Counted from the stretch's first letter, positions 1 through 6,559 are shown. The stretch is 8,755 nt of DNA from Rhodocyclaceae bacterium (GCA_017444505.1 JAFSWK010000207.1:1-8755); one strand, 5' to 3'. The notes: generated by a model not told the origin, from the letters alone. Program-made: numbers and translations.

Positions 1-2
1 GC

Positions 3-233
3 ATCTTCAAAGACCTGGTGTACAACAAGGGCGTCACCGGCTGCCAGATCTGTCAGGTCCTGTACGAACAGGGCGTTCTGGAGTCGGATCCCCTGGCCGC
101 CGCGGACCTGGCCACGGGTACGGAGCAGACGGCCTACGATTTTCTGATCTCCAAGATCGAGTCGCTGGAAATCACGCCGGCGCAGCTGGCCATGGATCCC
201 TGTTCCGCCGCCGTGACCATCGTGGTGTCGTAG
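3..233 (+). CDS. Unidentified ORF fragment, open at the left edge
   Basis: This frame is open from the first bases and stops with TAG at 231-233. Its likely coding part runs to about 199, with strongly G/C-ending codons and a believable amino-acid mix, including a Cys-x-x-Cys pair (GCQICQ) near its visible start. The last dozen codons are different: they lie opposite the msbA-like sequence on the other strand (the VTIVVS ending is the antisense of msbA codons), so the natural C terminus of this protein is probably missing. I recognise no family. The reverse strand of 1-199 does not continue msbA in any frame. It may be a real gene cut at a rearrangement or cloning/assembly junction, or a chance open frame in GC-rich DNA. 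A GTG at 18 could serve as a start, but the frame is open upstream of it and no ribosome binding site is evident. Confidence 0.35.
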   Translation: MFKDLVYNKGVTGCQICQVLYEQGVLESDPLAAADLATGTEQTAYDFLISKIESLEITPAQLAMDPCSAAVTIVVS

Positions 234-655
234 GTGAGCCTTGAGACGAGGTGGCCGGAGTTGTGCTCGTCGTAAAAGCGTGCGGGCAGGTGCAAAAAAC
301 TTTCAAACAGCGCGCGGCGCAGGTCGTCGACAATGCCGTAGGCGACGCGGGAGATGGCGTAGTTGCCCAGAAACGTGCCCACGCCCTGCCAGACGGCAAT
401 CACCGCCACCATGATGGGCACGGCGTGCATGAGGTCAAAGCTGTCCAGCCAGGCGATGCCGGTGTGGATGCGGTTGTCATCCGCAGTCATCCCATCCAGA
501 AAGTGTTTGAGCACACCGGCAATCAGCGCCTTGGAAATGGCAGCCGCACCGAAACCGATGACCGACAACACAAACGCGCCCACATACGGGCGCAGGTAAC
601 GCAGCAGGCGCTGCCAGGTGTGGATGGCGGAGGAAGAGAGCTTTTCGGCGGCCAT
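134..655 (-). CDS. msbA: MsbA-like lipid A/phospholipid ABC flippase, N-terminal fragment (broken)
   Basis: The first ~148 residues match the start of the MsbA family, which flips lipid A-core across the inner membrane. Visible are a cytoplasmic lead-in with RLLRYLRPY, a first membrane segment at about 24-46, a second at about 76-98, and the intracellular loop with LHLPARFYDEHNSGHLVSRL at 121-140 followed by TYDTTMVT, typical of type IV ABC exporters. After residue ~148 (position ~212) the resemblance stops: the frame runs through a GGATCC site at 194-199 and 20 unrelated codons to a TAG at 134. The other four membrane segments and the whole nucleotide-binding domain (Walker A/B, LSGGQ) are absent, against a family length near 580. 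The ATG lies 11 bp after the spoT stop with no clear Shine-Dalgarno, suggesting translational coupling at the end of the gmk-rpoZ-spoT block. The break may be real truncation or a chimeric junction. Another lipid-exporting family member is possible. Confidence 0.82.
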   Translation of the reverse strand: MAAEKLSSSAIHTWQRLLRYLRPYVGAFVLSVIGFGAAAISKALIAGVLKHFLDGMTADDNRIHTGIAWLDSFDLMHAVPIMVAVIAVWQGVGTFLGNYAISRVAYGIVDDLRRALFESFLHLPARFYDEHNSGHLVSRLTYDTTMVTAAEQGSMASCAGVISSDSILEIRKS

Positions 656-666
656 GCGGAAAACGG

Positions 667-2937
667 CTAGGCGGCGGTGCGGCGCATTCGCCCGGTGCGG
701 ATGACGTGCGGCACGGCGCGCACGGCACGCAGCACTTGCGCAAGATGGCTGCGGTCGCGCACCTGAATGGTGAACACCAGGATGTGGCTGAAATCATCCT
801 TGTCCATGGTGACGTTCTGGATGTTGCTGTCGCTGCGGGAAATGGCGTTGGCCACAGCAGCCAGCACGCCCAGCGCTTCGCGCGTGAGCACGCGCAAGGT
901 GGCGACATAGAGACGGTCAGGACACGGCTCCCATTCCACATCAATCCAGCGCCCGCGCTGGCTGCCGCTCTCGCCGGTGACCACCGGACAGTCGCAGTGA
1001 TGCACTTCCAGCCCGTAGCCTTGGCGGATGAGGCCAATAATCGGGTCGCCCGGAATCGGCTGACAACAGGCGGCCAGTTGCACCGCACTGCCTTCCGTGC
1101 CGCGAATCGGGATGGCCTGCGTGGGCGCCAGCGAGGCATTGGGACGGTCTTCATGCACCCCGGCCTCACGAATGCTCTGCGCCAGGTCGCGGGCAATCAC
1201 CGCCGGCATCTGTTGCCCCAGACCGATTTCGATGAACAAATCCTTGCGGCTTTTCAGGTTGATTTTGTTCAGGAAAATATCCCAGTCCGTCATGCTGACG
1301 CGCGCCAGCTCCAGATCATGCGTGCGCAAAGCCTGTTCCAGCAGACGCTGGCCAAGCGCGCCCGCACCGGCGTTTTGCGAATTGCGCAGACTGTTGCGAA
1401 TCTGCGTGCGCGCCTTGCCGGTGCGCACAAAGCCCAGCCAAGCGGGGTTCGGGTTGTCATGCACGGCGCTGATGATTTCCACTTGGTCGCCATTGCGCAA
1501 CTCGGTACGCAGCGGCATCAGCTCGCCATTGATGCGGCAGGCCACGGCGCGGTTGCCGATGTCGGTATGCACGGCGTAGGCGAAATCGACCGGCGTGGAG
1601 CCTTTCGGCAACGACAAAATCAGCCCTTTGGGGGTGAGCACGTAGACGTCATCCGGGAAAAGGTCAATCTTGACGTGTTCCAGAAACTCGGTGGCCACCG
1701 GCGAGGCCGATTGCATTTCCACCAGCGATTGCAGCCACGAGCGGGTTTTTTGCTGCAATTCGGACAGCGTCAGGCAGTCATCCGGGTTTTCCTTGTACAG
1801 CCAGTGCGAAGCCACGCCGTTTTCGGCCACGTGGTGCATCTGCGGCGTGCGAATCTGCACTTCCACCTTGCTGCCATAGGGGCCAATCAAAACGGTATGC
1901 AGCGATTGATAGCCGTTTTTCTTGGGCAGCGCGATGTAGTCCTTGAACTTGCCGGGCACGGGTTTATAGATGGCGTGCAGCGCGCCCATCGCCAGATAGC
2001 AGGTGGGAATGTCTTCGACGATGATGCGCACGCCGAAAATGTCGTAAATCTGCTCGAAGCCCAGACGTTTTTCGAGCATTTTCTGATAGATGGAATAGAG
2101 GTGCTTTTCGCGCCCGGCCACTTCGGCGGTGATGTTCCAGGCGGGCAGTTGCTGGCTGATGCAGGAAATGACCTTGTTGATGAGATCGCTGCGGTTTTTG
2201 CGCGCCGCCTGAATGGCGCGCGCCAGCGTGCGGTAGCGCATCGGGTGGGTGTAGCGGAAGGAAAGTTCCTGCAATTCCCGAAATAGCGCGTTCAGACCCA
2301 GCCGGTTGGCAATCGGCGCGTAGGTATCCAGCGTCTCCAGCGCGATGCGCCGCTGTTTGTCCGGGCGCACAGCATCCAGCGTGCGCATGTTGTGCAGACG
2401 GTCAGCCAGCTTGATGAGCATGACGCGAATGTCGGACGTCATCGCCAGCAGCATCTTGCAGAAGTTTTCTGCCTGCGCTTCTTCCTTGGTGCGCGATTCG
2501 GCCTTTTCCAGTTTGGAAAGACCATCGACCATGTCCGCGACGACCTGCCCGAATGTTTCCGCAATCTGCGCCTTGCCGACTTCGGTGTCTTCCATCACAT
2601 CGTGCAGCAGCGCGGCGATGATGGCCTGCACATCCAGCCGCCAGGAAGCTGCCAGCGTGGCCACCGCCAGCGGATGAGTAACATAGGGTTCGCCACTGAT
2701 GCGAAGCTGGCCACGATGCGCCTGGGCGGCAAAGTCACAGGCGGTGGCGACCCGTTCCAGGTCTTCGCGCTTCATGTAGCTTTCTATCTGCGCCCACAGA
2801 CGTTCGCGCCCTTCCTGCTCAAACGGGTCAATATTCAACTGCGTCCACAGGCGCGAGCCACCTTCCTGCGCATACGGCCCCAGCACCGCAAGCGACGGTG
2901 AAACACTGGCGGAAGGTTGTACAGCGGCGGGATTCAT
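667..2937 (-). CDS. spoT: Bifunctional (p)ppGpp synthetase/hydrolase (SpoT/Rsh)
   Basis: Full-length long RSH enzyme, 756 residues from the ATG at 2937. It makes (p)ppGpp from ATP and GDP/GTP and hydrolyses it, setting the stringent response in the cytoplasm. Hydrolase domain: H74, the LLHDVMEDT motif with H112-D113, and D179 in LADRLHNM, so the metal site looks intact. Synthetase domain: D299 (YDIFGVR), KFKD at 330-333, Y343 in GYQSLHT, and E359 in VEVQIRT. Both halves therefore look active, unlike RelA, whose hydrolase is dead. A TGS domain follows (~429-491), then a conserved Cys region (C624, C625, C648, C650) and a C-terminal ACT domain (~671-746). A GTG at 2955 would add six residues; neither start has a clear Shine-Dalgarno, and I chose ATG. 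The N terminus is longer than in E. coli SpoT and carries a short duplication. It lies 38 bp after rpoZ and 11 bp before msbA. Confidence 0.95.
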   Translation of the reverse strand: MNPAAVQPSASVSPSLAVLGPYAQEGGSRLWTQLNIDPFEQEGRERLWAQIESYMKREDLERVATACDFAAQAHRGQLRISGEPYVTHPLAVATLAASWRLDVQAIIAALLHDVMEDTEVGKAQIAETFGQVVADMVDGLSKLEKAESRTKEEAQAENFCKMLLAMTSDIRVMLIKLADRLHNMRTLDAVRPDKQRRIALETLDTYAPIANRLGLNALFRELQELSFRYTHPMRYRTLARAIQAARKNRSDLINKVISCISQQLPAWNITAEVAGREKHLYSIYQKMLEKRLGFEQIYDIFGVRIIVEDIPTCYLAMGALHAIYKPVPGKFKDYIALPKKNGYQSLHTVLIGPYGSKVEVQIRTPQMHHVAENGVASHWLYKENPDDCLTLSELQQKTRSWLQSLVEMQSASPVATEFLEHVKIDLFPDDVYVLTPKGLILSLPKGSTPVDFAYAVHTDIGNRAVACRINGELMPLRTELRNGDQVEIISAVHDNPNPAWLGFVRTGKARTQIRNSLRNSQNAGAGALGQRLLEQALRTHDLELARVSMTDWDIFLNKINLKSRKDLFIEIGLGQQMPAVIARDLAQSIREAGVHEDRPNASLAPTQAIPIRGTEGSAVQLAACCQPIPGDPIIGLIRQGYGLEVHHCDCPVVTGESGSQRGRWIDVEWEPCPDRLYVATLRVLTREALGVLAAVANAISRSDSNIQNVTMDKDDFSHILVFTIQVRDRSHLAQVLRAVRAVPHVIRTGRMRRTAA
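2785..2868 (-). repeat. Imperfect 51-nt-spaced duplication in the spoT N terminus
   Basis: Two similar 11-codon stretches, QEGGSRLWTQL (positions 2836-2868) and QEGRERLWAQI (2785-2817), lie 17 codons apart. They also resemble each other as DNA: on the plus strand both show TGCG-CCACAG followed by CCTTCCTGC. The pattern fits an old in-frame duplication in the extension that precedes the hydrolase domain. Confidence 0.55.
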
Positions 2938-2975
2938 GAACGCAAAACGCCGCACAAAGGCGGCGGCAGAAAAAA

Positions 2976-3194
2976 TTAATGGTTTTGCGGACGCGACAAC
3001 ATTTCCACACCGACCTTGCCAGCGGCCACTTCACGCAGCGCGATGACGGTGGGCTTTTCGCGGTTGTTGCGGTCCAGGTCAATATACGGCGTGCCGCCGA
3101 TGGTGAGCTGGCGGGCGCGGTAGGCGGCAGCCAGCGTCAGCTCGAAGCGGTTGGGGATGTGACGCAGACAGTTTTCGATGGTGATGCGAGCCAT
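2976..3194 (-). CDS. rpoZ: RNA polymerase omega subunit
   Basis: A 72-residue omega subunit, which helps assemble RNA polymerase by clamping the beta' subunit and contributes to one of the two ppGpp-binding sites described in E. coli. The start MARITIENCL, the helix NRFELTLAAAYRARQL, and the KPTVIALREVAAGKVG block are family hallmarks. It is shorter than E. coli omega (91 residues) and close to betaproteobacterial forms (about 67-70), with a slightly longer linker (YIDLDRNNRE, ~47-56) between the two conserved blocks. The ATG follows the gmk stop by 6 bp, and its ribosome binding site (AAAGGA on the minus strand, around 3205-3210) lies inside the last gmk codons, so the two genes are almost certainly cotranscribed. 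The spoT start is 38 bp further on. Confidence 0.95.
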   Translation of the reverse strand: MARITIENCLRHIPNRFELTLAAAYRARQLTIGGTPYIDLDRNNREKPTVIALREVAAGKVGVEMLSRPQNH

Positions 3195-3200
3195 ATCGGT

Positions 3201-3830
3201 TCAATCCTTTTCAAACAGTTGAAAATAATCAGCGTGACGCGCGCGCTGGCAGCATGTGCGCAGGCGCGCGGCTTGAATGACGGCGTGCAACTGGGCACTG
3301 GCGACGGACAAATCGTCATTGAGTATAACGTAGTCAGCATCTGCGGCATGGCGCATTTCGCCGCGCGCGGCGGCCAGACGGCGGGCAATCGTCGCGGCAT
3401 CATCGGTCGCCCGTCCGGAAAGGCGCGCTTCCAGCACTTGCAGCGAAGGCGGCAAAATGAAAATGCCCACCATCCGCTCGCCAAAAACCGTCCGCACCTG
3501 CTGCGCGCCCTGCCAGTCGATTTCCAGCACGATGTCCGCGCCTTCGTCCAGTTGCGCGGCCAGCCAGTGGCGAGAAGTGCCGTAAAAATTGCCATGCACC
3601 TGCGCCCATTCCACAAAACCGCCGGCTTCGCGCAGACGCACAAATTCGGCCTCGCTGGTGAAGTGATAATGCACGCCATTTTCTTCGCCCGTGCGCGGCG
3701 CGCGCGTGGTGTGCGAAATGGACAGGCGCAGCGCCGGCTCGCGCGCGCGCAGTTCGCGCACCAGCGTGGTCTTGCCCGCGCCCGAAGGCGCGCTGATAAC
3801 AAAAAGAGTGCCGGAAGACGGTGTGTGCAT
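3201..3830 (-). CDS. gmk: Guanylate kinase
   Basis: A 209-residue enzyme that phosphorylates GMP to GDP with ATP in the cytoplasm, essential for GTP supply. It shows the P-loop SAPSGAGKTT (13-22), the GMP-binding block ISHTTRAPRTGEENG (38-52), YGTSR (83-87), VLEIDWQGAQQVR (101-113), the lid arginines in GRATDDAATIARRL (139-152) and ADYVILND (165-172). Length equals the family norm (E. coli 207). I chose ATG 3830 because it places the P-loop at the usual distance; an in-frame ATG at 3869 would add 13 unconserved residues. The Shine-Dalgarno is weak at either start. A Cys-Cys pair near the C terminus (RTCCQR) is not a known family feature. It heads the gmk-rpoZ-spoT-msbA run. Gmk is a known ppGpp-inhibited enzyme in some bacteria, which fits its neighbours. 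Confidence 0.97.
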   Translation of the reverse strand: MHTPSSGTLFVISAPSGAGKTTLVRELRAREPALRLSISHTTRAPRTGEENGVHYHFTSEAEFVRLREAGGFVEWAQVHGNFYGTSRHWLAAQLDEGADIVLEIDWQGAQQVRTVFGERMVGIFILPPSLQVLEARLSGRATDDAATIARRLAAARGEMRHAADADYVILNDDLSVASAQLHAVIQAARLRTCCQRARHADYFQLFEKD

Positions 3831-3883
3831 GATGGGAAACACGCGCCGCGCAAGCGCGTTACAAGGCATTGTGCAAGCCGCTG

Positions 3884-3889
3884 ATTTTA
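3884..3889 (-). promoter_or_regulatory. Candidate -10 box for the gmk operon
   Basis: On the minus strand this reads TAAAAT, a good -10 hexamer, 54 bp before the gmk ATG and in the right direction. I see no convincing -35 hexamer 16-18 bp upstream (the sequence there is GC-rich), so this is a guess from position and one box. Transcription would start near 3876-3878, giving a leader of about 46-48 nt. Confidence 0.35.
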
Positions 3890-3915
3890 CCGCAGGCGCA
3901 GCCATTGGGCGCGCT

Positions 3916-3928
3916 TTTGCCCGGCAAA
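3916..3928. promoter_or_regulatory. 13-bp palindrome between divergent gmk and nfeD
   Basis: TTTGCC-C-GGCAAA is a perfect inverted repeat with 6-bp arms and a one-base centre, in the 202-bp region shared by the divergent gmk and nfeD-qmcA units. It could be an operator. Repeats of this size are also expected by chance a couple of times in a window of this length, so only its position argues for function. Confidence 0.2.
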
Positions 3929-4032
3929 CCCGCAGCGCGGACGGAAAAATTTGCGCCCACACCCAGCATGTGCAGTAATTTTTTCTGCTACCCTGCCGCT
4001 GCCTTGTTTTCCCCAACGCAAAGGTGCGCACC

Positions 4033-4500
4033 ATGTTCAATCTATCGGATGCGACCATCTGGATTCTGACCGGCATCGTCCTGATTGTGGCCGAATTGCT
4101 CGTCCCCGGCGTGGTCATCGTCTTTTTCGGCGTCTCGGCCATTGTCGTCGGCCTGTTGCTGGGCTGCGGCATTGCCCTGCCCGTCTCGGCGCAGCTCATC
4201 CTTTTCGGCGTGCTCGGGCTGGTCTTGCTGTTTGCCCTGCGCGCCCGTTTTACCGCGCTGTTTCACGGCGCCAGCACAGCAGATGCCACTGGCGTGGAAA
4301 TCTTTTCGCCCGGCGAGACCGCCGAAGCCATCACCGCCTTTCAGGACGGGCGCGGCAAGGTGCTACTTCGCGGCGCGCAATGGCAGGCCGAACTGGAAGA
4401 CGCGCAGGAAGCCGCCATCGGCCAGCGTCTGTACGTCGTCGGTCATCGCGGCCTGACCCTGCGCTGCCGCACCCACGCCCCCGAACAACCCCACGCCTGA
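4033..4500 (+). CDS. nfeD: NfeD-like membrane protein, partner of the SPFH protein
   Basis: A 155-residue short NfeD-family protein (the E. coli YbbJ type). Three hydrophobic stretches at about 8-23, 25-46 and 52-70 form the membrane part, and a C-terminal beta-rich OB-fold-like domain at about 88-147 carries GKVLLRGAQWQAE and IGQRLYVVGHRGLTL. There is no serine-protease domain, as expected for the short class. Family members are nearly always encoded beside stomatin/SPFH genes, and here qmcA follows after 33 bp on the same strand; they are thought to act together in membrane microdomains or membrane quality control, but the mechanism is not settled. The ATG at 4033 has an AAAGG ribosome binding site at about 4020-4024; a GTG three codons upstream is less likely. 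It is transcribed divergently from gmk. Confidence 0.9.
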   Translation: MFNLSDATIWILTGIVLIVAELLVPGVVIVFFGVSAIVVGLLLGCGIALPVSAQLILFGVLGLVLLFALRARFTALFHGASTADATGVEIFSPGETAEAITAFQDGRGKVLLRGAQWQAELEDAQEAAIGQRLYVVGHRGLTLRCRTHAPEQPHA

Positions 4501-4533
4501 CCCCTTTTTTTTGTCGCAGAGGAGTTCCCCGCC

Positions 4534-5475
4534 ATGTCCGCCATCACCCCCATTGCCATTTTTCTCGTCATCGCCATTTTTATCGTCCTGTCCAACGTCG
4601 TGCGCATCGTGCCGCAGCGTTCAGCCTACATCGTGGAACGTCTGGGCAAATACTCGCGCACGCTGGAAGCCGGTTTTCACATCCTCGTGCCCTTCATCGA
4701 CCGCATCGCCTACCGCCACTCGCTGAAAGAAGAAGCCTTCGACGTGCCGCAACAACAATGCATCACCCGCGACAACATCAGCGTCAGCGTCGACGGCGTG
4801 CTCTATTTGCAGGTCATCGACCCGCAGGCGGCCAGCTACGGCATTACCGACTATCGCTACGCCGCCACCAGCCTGGCGCAAACCACGCTGCGCTCGGTCA
4901 TTGGTCAGATTGAGCTGGACAAAACCTTTGAAGAACGCTCGAAAATCAACATCGAAGTCGTCAACGCCCTTGATGAAGCCGCGCAGCCCTGGGGCGTGAA
5001 AGTGCTGCGTTACGAGATTGCCGACATTTTGCTGCCCAACACCATCAACGACGCGCTGGAACAGCAAATGCGCGCCGAACGCGAACGGCGCGCCGTGGTC
5101 GCCCGATCGGAAGGCGAACGGCAAGAAAAAATCAACATTTCGGAAGGCCAGAAAGCCCAGATCATCAACCTTTCCATCGCCGAAAAAGAAAAGCAGATCA
5201 ACGAAGCCGAAGGCAAGGCGCGTGAAATCCAGATGCTTGCCGAAGCCACCGCCGCCGGTATTGAACGCATCGCCGCCGCCATCAACCAGCCCGGCGGCGA
5301 ACAGGCCGTGAGCCTGCGCATTGCCGAACAATACGTCAGCGAATTTGGCAAACTCGCCAAAACCGGCAACACCCTCATCCTGCCCGCCGAACTCGCCGAC
5401 ATCGGCGGCGCCGTCGCCGGTCTGCGCGAAATCCTCAGCAAATCCCGCGAAACCGTAACGGCAAACCAGGCGTAA
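4534..5475 (+). CDS. qmcA: SPFH/stomatin-family membrane protein (QmcA-like)
   Basis: A 313-residue stomatin/prohibitin-family protein. One N-terminal hydrophobic anchor (about 4-24) is followed directly by the SPFH/band-7 domain (about 25-185) with VPQRSAYIVERLGKY, GFHILVPFIDRIAYR, TRDNISVSVDGVLY and LRSVIGQIELD. Then comes a long charged coiled-coil region (about 175-245) with ERERRAVVARSEGERQ and repeated SEGQKAQ/EAEGKAR units, and a C-terminal segment ending in a Gly/Ala-containing helix. Length matches E. coli QmcA (305). Such proteins oligomerise into large ring or cage assemblies in the inner membrane and associate with FtsH-type proteases in E. coli. The ATG has a strong AGAGGAG ribosome binding site at 4518-4524. 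It is coupled to the upstream nfeD gene. Lysine is written AAA in 11 of 13 codons, the local habit. Confidence 0.93.
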   Translation: MSAITPIAIFLVIAIFIVLSNVVRIVPQRSAYIVERLGKYSRTLEAGFHILVPFIDRIAYRHSLKEEAFDVPQQQCITRDNISVSVDGVLYLQVIDPQAASYGITDYRYAATSLAQTTLRSVIGQIELDKTFEERSKINIEVVNALDEAAQPWGVKVLRYEIADILLPNTINDALEQQMRAERERRAVVARSEGERQEKINISEGQKAQIINLSIAEKEKQINEAEGKAREIQMLAEATAAGIERIAAAINQPGGEQAVSLRIAEQYVSEFGKLAKTGNTLILPAELADIGGAVAGLREILSKSRETVTANQA

Positions 5476-5579
5476 GCGCCGCCACGGCAAACAACCTGCG
5501 CGCCAGATCCAGTCTCACCCGTCAGCAGTACTCTATGCCGAGGTCAAGCAGCACATCGCTTGCTGAATTGAAGAAGCCA

Positions 5580-5592
5580 TTGCGATTCGCAA
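5580..5592. promoter_or_regulatory. Palindrome in the leader of the Bro-N gene (candidate operator)
   Basis: TTGCGA-T-TCGCAA is a perfect inverted repeat with 6-bp arms about 58 bp before the likely start of the Bro-N gene. A possible extended -10 (TGC-CATAAC, 5604-5612) lies just downstream, so the palindrome would cover the -35 area, a usual operator place. A second pairing, GCTTGC (5558-5563) with GCAAGC (5589-5594), overlaps it. Neither promoter nor operator is strong; this is inference from layout. Confidence 0.3.
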
Positions 5593-5650
5593 GCAGTTCC
5601 CAATGCCATAACTTTCTGAAATGGCAGTCCTTGAAGTACGGAGCATCCAC

Positions 5651-6559
5651 ATGACAGATATTGGCAGGGAATCCATCCAGCTATTCGAAGACCAGAAGAT
5701 ACGCACGGCCTGGGATGAGCAATCGGAGGAGTGGTATTTTTCGATTGTGGATGTCGTCTCTGTGCTTACCGATAGCGCAGACCCGTCTGCGTACTGGCGC
5801 AAGCTGAAGCAGCGCCTGCGCGAGGAGGGAAATGAAACCGTGACAAGTTGTCACGCTTTGAAGATGACCGCCGCCGACGGCAAGATGCGCTTGACGGACG
5901 TAGCCACGACCGGGCAGCTTTTGCGCATCATCCAGTCCATCCCCTCAAAGAAGGCCGAGCCATTCAAGCTGTGGCTCGCGCAGGTCGGGCGCGAGCGTAT
6001 CGAGGAGACCATCGACCCGGAACTTTCCATCGACCGCGCGCTTGAGACGTACCTGCGCAAAGGGTACTCGCGCGAATGGGTCAACCAGCGGCTTCAGGCC
6101 ATTCAGGTGCGCAAGGAGCTTACCGATGAGTGGCAGGATCGCGGGGTGTCGCAGGGGCGCGAGTTTGCCATCCTCACCGATGAAATCACGCGGGCGTGGT
6201 CGGGCATGAGTACGCGGCAGTACAAGAGGCTGAAAGGCTTGAAGAAAGAGAATCTGCGCGACAACATGACCACGCTGGAACTGGTGCTCAACATGCTGGC
6301 GGAGGCGACGACCACTGAGTTTTCCCGGCAAGAACAGCCGCAGGGTTTTGAGCAGAGCCGACAGCTTGCGCGGGCGGCGGGTAGCGTGGCAGGCGATGCG
6401 CGCCGCTCCATTGAGGCGCGCACCGGCAAGCCTGTCAGCACGAGTGCGAACGCGGCAGATTTGGGGGCGCTTTTGACGGGTGCCGTCCATGCTGCCGCCG
6501 AACTGCCCGAACCCGCCGAAGGGAAGGAAGAAAATCACGAGGAAAAGCCGCTACGCTGA
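5651..6559 (+). CDS. Bro-N domain (phage antirepressor-like) protein
   Basis: A 302-residue protein of a widespread Bro-N family found in prophages and on bacterial and archaeal chromosomes, often annotated as antirepressor or 'DNA-damage-inducible protein D'-like. The Bro-N domain spans about 10-115: IRTAWDEQSEEWYFSIVDVV (17-36), YWRKLKQRL, TDVATTGQLLRIIQSIPS and KAEPFKLWLAQVG. The C-terminal part keeps family blocks: AIDRALETY-like (IDRALETYLRKGYS), RKELTDEW, GREFAILTDEITRAWSG, LKGLKKENLRDNM and TLELVLNMLAEATTTE. Bro-N domains bind DNA; the exact role of this subfamily is not established. The ATG at 5651 has CGGAGC 6 bp upstream; an ATG at 5621 would add ten residues without family resemblance or a good binding site. 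Lysine is AAG in 14 of 17 codons, the reverse of qmcA, suggesting acquisition by transfer. No integrase or other phage genes flank it. It converges on lolD. Confidence 0.85.
   Translation: MTDIGRESIQLFEDQKIRTAWDEQSEEWYFSIVDVVSVLTDSADPSAYWRKLKQRLREEGNETVTSCHALKMTAADGKMRLTDVATTGQLLRIIQSIPSKKAEPFKLWLAQVGRERIEETIDPELSIDRALETYLRKGYSREWVNQRLQAIQVRKELTDEWQDRGVSQGREFAILTDEITRAWSGMSTRQYKRLKGLKKENLRDNMTTLELVLNMLAEATTTEFSRQEQPQGFEQSRQLARAAGSVAGDARRSIEARTGKPVSTSANAADLGALLTGAVHAAAELPEPAEGKEENHEEKPLR

Noticed and set aside
706..2286. Long 526-codon open frame on the plus strand opposite spoT
   Set aside because: It is antisense to a full-length, motif-complete spoT. Its composition (very rich in His, Gln, Arg, Ala) is typical of an antisense shadow of GC-rich coding DNA.
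3201..4199. Longer gmk starting far upstream
   Set aside because: The extra N-terminal ~120 residues are Thr/Met/Pro-rich antisense of nfeD and unlike any guanylate kinase; the 209-residue form fits the family.
4505..4512. Run of eight T between nfeD and qmcA, as a terminator
   Set aside because: There is no GC-rich hairpin before it, and the two genes are a conserved cotranscribed pair.
4621..5490. 289-codon minus-strand frame opposite qmcA
   Set aside because: It is Gly/Phe/Asp-rich antisense of a well-supported gene with a strong ribosome binding site; no domain is recognisable.
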